Shown here: positions 26,168 to 34,728 of the stretch, in pieces | How the letters are laid out: the number at the start of each line of letters is the position of its first letter | Position numbering within the stretch: position 1 is the stretch's first letter | Source: Candidatus Manganitrophaceae bacterium | GTDB taxonomy: Bacteria > Nitrospirota > Nitrospiria > SBBL01 > JAADHI01 | Direction: 5' to 3' | Length of the DNA: 34,728 nt | Assembly: GCA_012960925.1 (NCBI GenBank) | Contig: DUAG01000024.1 | Location: 1 to 34,728 of the forward strand | Position numbers and translations under genes: made by a program | Notes under the pieces: generated by a model | Told to the model about the DNA's origin: nothing | Database searches by the model: none | Seen by the model: the letters and a program-made list of their open reading frames with translations, nothing else

Positions 26168-26324
26168 CCCTATCGGAGAAATGAGGGTTCTACTGCGGTG
26201 ATCGCAAATAGGCCCACTTTTGTAGGTGATTTTCGTTAAATAGCTGAGCTATTCGCCTCAAATCATCCCTTAACTTGTCTCTACTTTCCATTCACCTCGC
26301 TACGACCCTATTTCTACGACAGGC
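26168..26324. mobile_element. MITE-like element with ~33-bp imperfect inverted ends
   Basis: The left end starts CCTATCGGAGAAATGAGGGT (26169-26188) and continues TCTACTGCGGTGA. The right end, as reverse complement, starts GCCTGTCGTAGAAATAGGGT (26324-26305) and continues CGTAGCGAGGTGA. By eye about 25 of 33 positions match with two single-base gaps. The interior holds the perfect hairpin AATAGCT-G-AGCTATT (26239-26253). The right half also matches 32333-32412 in reverse orientation, with AACTTGTCTCT and TTTCCATTCACCTCG nearly identical. There is no transposase inside, so it would be non-autonomous. I see no clear target duplication. Confidence 0.55.
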
Positions 26325-26400
26325 TCCTAGAACCGGTTCTACTTTTTTCGCCATTCCCCCGCCCTCGCAGCAATCGAAGTCGAGCAAGTGCTCTGAATCG

Positions 26401-26952
26401 TCATGTTTTTTTAGTACGTTCGCCCATCTTATCCAGGACAGCGATATAGGGGAGGTTACGATATTTATTTTCAAAATCAAGCCCATACCCAACAACGTAC
26501 TGATCCGGGATAACGAATCCTACATAATCAATGGTCACATCAACCTCCCGCCTCCTGGGTTTGTCAAGTAAGGTGCAGCACTTGATCGACCTCGGCTTTC
26601 GTGCCATCATTTTCTTCTTCAGGAAGGTCAGTGTCGCACCCGAATCAACAATATCTTCAACCAGCAAAACATCCTGACCTGATAAATCTTTTGCAATATC
26701 TGAGATAATCTTTACACTTCTCGTGCTTTTCCCCTTCGCCCCGGAGCGTGAAACGATGAGAAAATCAACATGTAGGGGAAGACGAACCGCCCGTGTGAGA
26801 TCGGAAAAAAAAGCAAAAGCCCCTTTCAGGACGCCCACCATCAGAAGATTCTTGTCGGTATAATCCGTCGTGATCTGCTGGCCGAGTGTTTTAATGCGCT
26901 TCCGCATCTCTTCCTGCGTAATAATGGGCTTGCCAAAAATCTTCCCCCTCAT
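26401..26952 (-). CDS. hpt: Hypoxanthine phosphoribosyltransferase
   Basis: A 183-residue purine salvage enzyme making IMP (and GMP) from hypoxanthine or guanine and PRPP. The PRPP-binding motif VLLVEDIVDSGATL is clear, and VGVLKGAFAFFSDL gives the KG cis-peptide loop. VDFLIVSRSGAKGKSTRSVKI is the flexible active-site loop. DYVGFVIPDQYVVGYGLDFENKYRNLPYI is the base-binding hood. The length is standard. Its ATG overlaps the tilS stop by 4 bases, keeping the widespread tilS-hpt-ftsH order, although ftsH is now 464 bases away. Confidence 0.95.
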   Translation of the reverse strand: MRGKIFGKPIITQEEMRKRIKTLGQQITTDYTDKNLLMVGVLKGAFAFFSDLTRAVRLPLHVDFLIVSRSGAKGKSTRSVKIISDIAKDLSGQDVLLVEDIVDSGATLTFLKKKMMARKPRSIKCCTLLDKPRRREVDVTIDYVGFVIPDQYVVGYGLDFENKYRNLPYIAVLDKMGERTKKT

Positions 26953-28484
26953 CCACTCTCCTCAAAAAAGGCCCTAGCGACCTTCTGATCGTTCTCCTGA
27001 ACCTCCACGACCAAGGTTCGCTTCGTTTGATCGCTCGGTTGGAACCGCTCATCGGTTCGAAGCCCAATCACCCATAAAATCCCATTCGCACAGACAAGAA
27101 GCGGTCTTCGGTCTCTCTCGGATCTCCCGATCTTGATATCTACAAAAAAATCCTGCAATTTCTTATGGTGTCCCTTCATCCCCTTTGGAATAAAGCGGTC
27201 TCCCGGCTTCCATCCCCTGATGGATAAAGGATAACAGAGTTTATCAAAATCAAAAGAAGCGATGCAAGAAGAAAACAAATGGTGGGCACCGCGGTACACT
27301 GAAACCTGCACCCTTAACCCCCAATCAGCAAGTTCGAGCGTGGTCTTGTCCCCGCAAGATAGGACCTCCGGAAGCGCCGCCTCTTTTCGAAGGAGAAGGC
27401 CTCTTGATCCCTTAAACCGCTTCTTACTCTTCTCCCTGCGTGCAACAGGAAAGGTCATTCGCTCCAGATGGAGATGGGAATATTCTTTTTTCACCCGTAC
27501 AGAATGAGGGAGAAAAAAATATTTTCCCGTTTGACCGGGAACAACCCGCTTCATAATGGTTTCAATATGGTGAAACCCGATTCCCCGCAATCCGGGATGC
27601 AGCCTTTCAATCCCCCATCGAAGGACCCTCCTTTGTAGTGCCAAATGGAGGGCCTGGAAGGGCTTCAGGTCAATAATGACAGACGACTCATTCGTTTTGA
27701 CCACCCTGGAGACCGTTTCCCTGAGAGCGTGTTCAATAAAATCGTCTTCTTCCCGAAGGAGATCTGCTTCCCGGCAGAAGGCCTCTTTGACCCTGGGGTT
27801 ATACTGTTCGAGGACAGGAAACAGCGCATGGCGAATCTGATTGCGAAGGTAAACCGATTGCAGATTAGACGAATCTTCTACATATGAGATCTTCTCTTTG
27901 TTCAGCTCTCTGAGGATCTCTTCCCGGGTAATCCCCAGGAGAGGACGGATGATCCGCGTTTCTTCCAGCCCCTCTCCCCTCGCTTCCCTCATTTCAGGAA
28001 TTCCCTTCAGCCCCCGCATCCCTGTCCCCCTGAGGAGTCGCATCAGGAAGGTTTCCGCCTGATCATCTGCGGTATGGCCCAGGGCGATCCAGGACGCGCC
28101 AAGCTCCCGGGCCACCTCCTTTAAAAACTGGTATCGAACGGTCCTGGCCCCCTCTTGTTTAGAGAGACCCCTGTCCCTGCAAATCTGCATGACGGGTCGT
28201 CGGGAAGAGGTCAGTGGGATTCCCCAGGAACGGACAAGGCCTTCAACAAAATCGGCCTCTGCCTTCGCTTCAGGCCGGAAGCCATGGTTCAAATGGGCAA
28301 CATGGAGAGATAAAGAAAGGTTCAGGGCCTGCCGCTTTAACAGGTAGAGGAGGCAGACTGAATCACAGCCCCCCGAAACAGCAACGACCACCTTATCCCC
28401 TGATTTAAAAGGAATTCGGTTGATCGAACGCATCCACTTCTGATGAATCGGATCTATGGATCGGTGAGGGTAACTATCCTCCAT
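26949..28484 (-). CDS. tilS: tRNA(Ile)-lysidine synthase
   Basis: A 511-residue N-type ATP pyrophosphatase that converts C34 of the AUA-reading tRNA(Ile) to lysidine. The PP-loop SGGCDS is at residues 37-42, followed by VAHLNHGFRPEA, GHTADDQAETFLMRLLRGTG and IRPLLGITREEI. The C-terminal substrate domain includes LSIRGWKPGDRFIPKGMKGHHKKLQDFFVDIKI. The frame stays open to 28607 through a dispersed repeat, but ATG 28484 has a strong AGAGGAG site and begins the normal N-terminus. At 511 residues it is longer than E. coli TilS (432) because of a longer middle and C-terminal region. It is coupled to hpt. Confidence 0.94.
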   Translation of the reverse strand: MEDSYPHRSIDPIHQKWMRSINRIPFKSGDKVVVAVSGGCDSVCLLYLLKRQALNLSLSLHVAHLNHGFRPEAKAEADFVEGLVRSWGIPLTSSRRPVMQICRDRGLSKQEGARTVRYQFLKEVARELGASWIALGHTADDQAETFLMRLLRGTGMRGLKGIPEMREARGEGLEETRIIRPLLGITREEILRELNKEKISYVEDSSNLQSVYLRNQIRHALFPVLEQYNPRVKEAFCREADLLREEDDFIEHALRETVSRVVKTNESSVIIDLKPFQALHLALQRRVLRWGIERLHPGLRGIGFHHIETIMKRVVPGQTGKYFFLPHSVRVKKEYSHLHLERMTFPVARREKSKKRFKGSRGLLLRKEAALPEVLSCGDKTTLELADWGLRVQVSVYRGAHHLFSSCIASFDFDKLCYPLSIRGWKPGDRFIPKGMKGHHKKLQDFFVDIKIGRSERDRRPLLVCANGILWVIGLRTDERFQPSDQTKRTLVVEVQENDQKVARAFFEESG

Positions 28485-28511
28485 GCTCCTCTTTTCACCT
28501 ACATATTGGGA

Positions 28512-28621
28512 TGGGCTTCGTTGCTGTGGTGTTCGGATCCTCGCGTACTGACATACGCTGCGGGCTCTCCGCTCCTCGCGCCTTGCCCTTGAGAAGAATC
28601 CAAGCATGCTGAATCGTTACC
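28512..28621 (+). repeat. Dispersed ~110-bp hairpin repeat, copy 2
   Basis: It is co-linear with 14001-14110. On the minus strand it contains GCGTATGTCAGTACGC, a 5-bp stem with a 6-base loop (28558-28543), flanked by GCGAGGAGCGGAG and GAGGATCCG. It fills the gap between the ribF stop (28639) and the tilS start (28484). It reads into tilS in frame for 41 codons but is unlikely to be translated, given the strong ribosome site at the downstream ATG. Confidence 0.75.
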
Positions 28622-28638
28622 AGTGCGGTATTGTTGGG

Positions 28639-32163
<3,525 letters not shown>

Positions 32164-32306
32164 GTACTCCCTTCACACTGCTGTAAGGTCAATGGCAATA
32201 CACATAAGCCCTCGCAGGATATCGGTCTTTCCCGGAGTTTTCAATAAAAATAGGATTGGAATGAGTTGATTCTACACGGAACGATCCCTGTCTACAAGGC
32301 AATGCG

Positions 32307-32334
32307 CCCCAAGATACGAGATCGGATCTTGGGG
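32307..32334. repeat. 9-bp inverted repeat next to the dispersed repeat end
   Basis: CCCCAAGAT (32307-32315) and ATCTTGGGG (32326-32334) are perfect reverse complements with a 10-base loop. The outer G run merges directly into the repeat end GGGTCTGTCGG. There is no T run on either side, so it is not a classical terminator. The 26168-26324 copy also has a palindrome (TAGAACCGGTTCTA) just outside its right end. Confidence 0.55.
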
Positions 32335-32412
32335 TCTGTCGGAGAAATAGGGTTGTCACGAGGTGAATGGAAAACAGAGACAAGTTTTTAGGTTATTTGA
32401 GGCGATTAGCAC
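32332..32412 (-). repeat. Copy of the TCTGTCGG-end dispersed repeat
   Basis: It runs from GGGTCTGTCGGAGAAATAGG through GTCACGAGGTGAATGGAAA, AGAGACAAGTT and ATTTGAGGCGA. Its reverse complement aligns with 26262-26328 almost base for base over those blocks. It is therefore in inverted orientation to that copy, and the two flank the tilS to cobA-hemD segment. The opposite terminus that would make it a full element is not visible. Confidence 0.65.
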
Positions 32413-32486
32413 AGAAAACGAACAAGATCAGCGGCAAGTCTCGTAGATTGTCTGAGTCAAATCGACAAAAAGGATCAACCACCCAT

Positions 32487-33056
32487 CTATGCAGCTCTCC
32501 TCTGTACATCCTCCTCGTGGTGTCGCTCCTCATCATGCAGAAAGGAGATGACTTCCTGCCGGCAGACGGGACAATACAACCTGCAGGCGGAACAATATGA
32601 GAAAAAAAGGAGAGAGGAGATGATCATTAAAAAACCCCCGGACAGAAGGAAGTAAAAAGGCCTCCAATTGGAAAAAAAGAGGGAGAGCTGACTCGGTCCG
32701 GTCATAAGGGCAATACTACTGGGCACGGGATAAGACCCTCCAGAGATTCGACTATCCATTCTTCTCTCCAGGAGAATGATCATTTGGATAATTTCCTCGC
32801 GATTCAGGTTCAGCCGGTCCAGCTCTTTCCAAAAATCCCGGAGTTTGAGATTCTCCAGATAATCGATATAGCCTGCATAATGCCCTGCCTCCATATCAAT
32901 ATTTTGACCCAAGCGGTTATAAAGGAGAGGAACCTCTCCACGACCCTCAGGATTGCGCGAAAAATCGGCTGCCTCAGCAACGCTGCTCCAAAAAGCCATA
33001 ATGATGACCAGATAAAGCAGAAGACCCATCCTCTTCGAGACCACGCTAAGCATCAT
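32487..33056 (-). CDS. Hypothetical exported/membrane protein with a Cys-rich C-terminal cluster
   Basis: I do not recognise this 189-residue protein. The N-terminus MGLLLYLVIIMAFWSSVAEAA is a signal peptide. A polar middle (residues ~30-120, with LNLNREEIIQMIILLERRMD) should lie outside the cytoplasm and be helical. A strong membrane helix follows (PFYFLLSGGFLMIISSLLFF). Just after it comes YCSACRLYCPVC (CxxC-x3-CxxC), a probable metal site, and then a charged His/Glu-rich tail (HDEERHHEEDVQRR). AGGAGG lies before the start; ATG 33056 or 33053 are both possible. It stands alone, with 230 bases before it and a repeat after it. Confidence 0.65.
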   Translation of the reverse strand: MMLSVVSKRMGLLLYLVIIMAFWSSVAEAADFSRNPEGRGEVPLLYNRLGQNIDMEAGHYAGYIDYLENLKLRDFWKELDRLNLNREEIIQMIILLERRMDSRISGGSYPVPSSIALMTGPSQLSLFFSNWRPFYFLLSGGFLMIISSLLFFSYCSACRLYCPVCRQEVISFLHDEERHHEEDVQRRAA

Positions 33057-33243
33057 CAACCCTCCTGGCGGAACAACCTCTTCATGATCAAGTGAATGAG
33101 CAAATACAATGCCTTGTTTCCCGACGATCCCCTTTTTATTTACTTGTATTTTCAGTCAGTTAGTAGGAGGTCTATTTAACAGCCGTGGAAAATATCCACA
33201 CACTGTGAAAAAAACAAACACCCAGCTTGGACTAAATGACTGA

Positions 33244-33273
33244 GGAATCCCGCCCGGGAAGGACTGGGATTCC
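33244..33273. terminator. Hairpin downstream of the comEC fragment
   Basis: GGAATCCC (33244-33251) and GGGATTCC (33266-33273) form a perfect 8-bp stem with a 14-base loop, 16 bases after the comEC stop. No T run follows on the minus strand, so it may be a processing or stabilising hairpin rather than a true terminator. Confidence 0.35.
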
Positions 33274-33288
33274 GATCGCTATGCGTGT

Positions 33289-34602
33289 TCAGTCCAGGAA
33301 GGAGGGAATAAATACCTTGCGAAGATTACGCCATTCCTGTCGGCCTGGATTATCGCCCCAGGAGATCTTCTCGATCGTGAGCGCACGATACGATTGAATC
33401 TTCACGCCCTGAGATCCTCCCGCAGATGCTCGCTTCACCTCAACAATGAGCGCCCCGTCCTCATCGGTCCTGTAGACCTGAATATCCCGATTCCCATATT
33501 CAGAAACAATTTTCGGATGAGGGTGCCCGTAGCGGTTTCGGCTTCCGACCGAGATCACCGCCACTCGGGGTCGTACCGCCGAAACAAACGAAGGCGTGGA
33601 GGAACTTCGGCTTCCATGATGCGGGACTTTCAGAAATGTACTCCTTAGTTCAAGGCCGCCTTCGACAAGGTCTCGCTCCACCTCCCGTTCAATATCTCCG
33701 GTCAGCAGGAAGGAGACCCCTTCACGGCCGAACCCAGGACAGGCAAGACGGAAGACTATGGAATAATCGTTCAGGTTATCTCCTTTTCTAAAAGTCTTCT
33801 CTGAAGAGGGATTCAGGAAAACAATACGGCAACCGTCAATCTCCATCGGGGGATGATCCTCGGAGATCGCTCGAACGGTGATCCTCTTTTCTTTCACCAA
33901 CGCTGTAATTTCCCTGAAGAAAGAACTCTCCCTTGCAATACCGTCTGTCCAGACCTCGCCGATCTTAAACTTCCTCAGAAGATAGGGGAAACCGCCCATA
34001 TGATCTATCTGAGGGTGCGTACCGACAAGGAAATCTATCGTTCGGATTCCACGCTCCCAAAGATAGGGGGCAATGGCCGAACGACCTGTACGGCGGGGAC
34101 CCCCGTCAATCAGCATGGTAAGCCCTTTAGGAAACTCAATAAGTGTCGCATCTCCCTGACCGACATCGAGAAAGGTTACACGAAGTTTTTCCGGAGCGAG
34201 ACGCATCCCTCCCCATCCCAGGAAGAAGAGAAAAAAGCCGGCCACCAGGCACAGCAACCGCCGCCATGGGGCGCCCCTGACCAGGAAGGTAAAAAGAAAA
34301 CCATAAAAAAGAACGAGAGAAAAGAGGGGCGGAGAGGCAAAATGAAGGCCGGCTCCAGGGAAACTTGAGAAGAACGCCGCGCCCTGATAATAGAATGATC
34401 CAATCCATTGATGGAGAGAGGGGAAGGGAAATCCCTGCTCAAGAAAGAGTGAGAACAGGGACGAGATCAGGCCAAAGGGCACCATGATCCACCCGGCAAA
34501 GGGGACAATGACGAGGTTTGCCAGGAATCCAACACAACTGAGTTGATGGAAATAGTAGAGCGTCAGCGGTGCGGTTCCAAGCGTCGCTCCGAGCGTCGAC
34601 AA
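33289..34602 (-). CDS. comEC: ComEC/Rec2 C-terminal part, N-terminus missing (probable pseudogene)
   Basis: Residues ~1-130 are membrane helices of the Competence domain (TLGATLGTAPLTLYYFHQLS, GFLANLVIVPFAGWIMVPFG). Residues ~140-400 are the metallo-beta-lactamase-like domain (VTFLDVGQGDATLIEFP, LIDGGP, THPQIDHMGG with HxxxDH, FLLTGDIE and KVPHHGSRSSS). ComEC forms the channel for single-stranded DNA uptake and is normally about 750-800 residues with an N-terminal OB-fold and more helices. Here only 437 residues remain from the TTG at 34602. The frame continues 25 codons upstream to a TGA at 34680-34678, and the other two minus-strand frames are also closed before the window edge. It therefore looks broken rather than cut only by the window. 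Confidence 0.82.
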   Translation of the reverse strand: MSTLGATLGTAPLTLYYFHQLSCVGFLANLVIVPFAGWIMVPFGLISSLFSLFLEQGFPFPSLHQWIGSFYYQGAAFFSSFPGAGLHFASPPLFSLVLFYGFLFTFLVRGAPWRRLLCLVAGFFLFFLGWGGMRLAPEKLRVTFLDVGQGDATLIEFPKGLTMLIDGGPRRTGRSAIAPYLWERGIRTIDFLVGTHPQIDHMGGFPYLLRKFKIGEVWTDGIARESSFFREITALVKEKRITVRAISEDHPPMEIDGCRIVFLNPSSEKTFRKGDNLNDYSIVFRLACPGFGREGVSFLLTGDIEREVERDLVEGGLELRSTFLKVPHHGSRSSSTPSFVSAVRPRVAVISVGSRNRYGHPHPKIVSEYGNRDIQVYRTDEDGALIVEVKRASAGGSQGVKIQSYRALTIEKISWGDNPGRQEWRNLRKVFIPSFLD

Positions 34603-34677
34603 GAAGATAAGTCGCCCTGTCTTGATGAGGCGGCTCTTTTTTTCAAGACCAACGGTAATCCCCCCATTAATAATGGT

Positions 34678-34728
34678 TCACAGAAGTAGAGCCTGTGTTG
34701 CCAGCGTCAATTTTTGATAGGGTGTAAT
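34678..34728 (-). mobile_element. Possible transposase C-terminal tail at the window edge
   Basis: The last 48 coding bases on the minus strand read ITPYQKLTLATQALLL then TGA. The TPYQKL segment resembles the C-terminal end of integrase-core (IS3/IS481-type) transposases, and it directly precedes the point where comEC homology is lost. Only 16 residues are visible, so the call is weak. Confidence 0.28.

Larger units (their letters stand above)
25937..26400. other. 464-bp gap splitting the hpt-ftsH pair
   Basis: No gene is seen. The region contains the ftsH promoter candidate (25971-26000) and AT-rich sequence up to about 26150. It also contains the MITE-like repeat at 26168-26324 and a 14-base palindrome TAGAACCGGTTCTA at 26328-26341. 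A 98-codon plus-strand frame starting at 26275 is only the repeat read through and has no features of a protein. Confidence 0.6.
32164..32486. other. Repeat-bearing gap upstream of cobA-hemD
   Basis: No gene. It holds the second good copy of the TCTGTCGG-end repeat (32333-32412) and the hairpin CCCCAAGAT...ATCTTGGGG immediately beside it. A 64-codon minus-strand frame ending at 32189 is this repeat read through. No convincing promoter for cobA-hemD was found by eye. Confidence 0.55.

Noticed and set aside
26275..26571. Small frames sharing MSLxSIHLxTTLFLRQxPR (also 32189-32383 on the minus strand)
   Set aside because: The similarity is fully explained by the shared DNA repeat; the frames diverge at once outside it and run into unrelated sequence.
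33185..33215. TTGTTT/TATTTT promoter-like pair before the hypothetical membrane protein
   Set aside because: The -35 box matches only half of consensus and the leader would be over 120 bases; too weak to list.

Overview
This looks like a chromosomal segment of a Gram-negative (diderm) bacterium. The evidence is an almost complete lipid A/LPS assembly operon, BamA and an OmpH/Skp chaperone. LpxI replaces LpxH, CobA and HemD are fused, and the order tilS-hpt-ftsH-folP is kept. These traits suit a deep-branching proteobacterial-type lineage such as Nitrospirota or Desulfobacterota, but I cannot fix the taxon from the sequence alone. Nearly every gene is on the minus strand, so operons read from high to low coordinates. 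The only convincing plus-strand gene is a small zinc-ribbon membrane protein at 22837-23112.

Layout from left to right: 1-332 is non-coding with a plus-strand terminator-like hairpin. 333-3542 holds two GT4 glycosyltransferases and a TylF-like methyltransferase, probably surface-polysaccharide decoration. 3880-21149 is one long minus-strand envelope cluster, transcribed in the order bamA, ompH, lpxD, fabZ, lpxA, lpxI, Gfo/Idh/MocA oxidoreductase, lpxB, msbA, waaA, lpxK, lpxL, waaF-gmhB fusion, heptosyltransferase, Trm112-like protein, ICMT-like methyltransferase. 21431-22681 is a DEAD-box helicase. 23147-28484 holds folP, ftsH, hpt and tilS. 28639-32163 holds ribF, hemB and cobA-hemD. 32487-33056 is an unrecognised membrane protein. 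33289 to about 34677 is a 5'-truncated comEC, and the last ~50 bases may be a transposase tail.

The envelope cluster is a coherent pathway. LpxA, LpxD, LpxI, LpxB, LpxK, WaaA and LpxL build Kdo-lipid A, and FabZ sits with them because it draws on the same hydroxyacyl-ACP pool. MsbA flips the product, two GT9 enzymes plus a HAD phosphatase add and supply heptose, and BamA/OmpH handle outer-membrane protein assembly. Many junctions are 4-base ATGA or GTGA overlaps, which implies translational coupling.

The least expected content is between the genes. One dispersed repeat family has ends resembling TCTGTCGGAGAAATAGGG, and one copy has matching inverted ends like a MITE. A second family has two ~110-bp copies with a conserved, covarying hairpin. 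A perfect 21-bp inverted repeat sits inside the start of folP, and comEC appears to be interrupted. I found no CRISPR array, tRNA, rRNA or clear phage or defence system.
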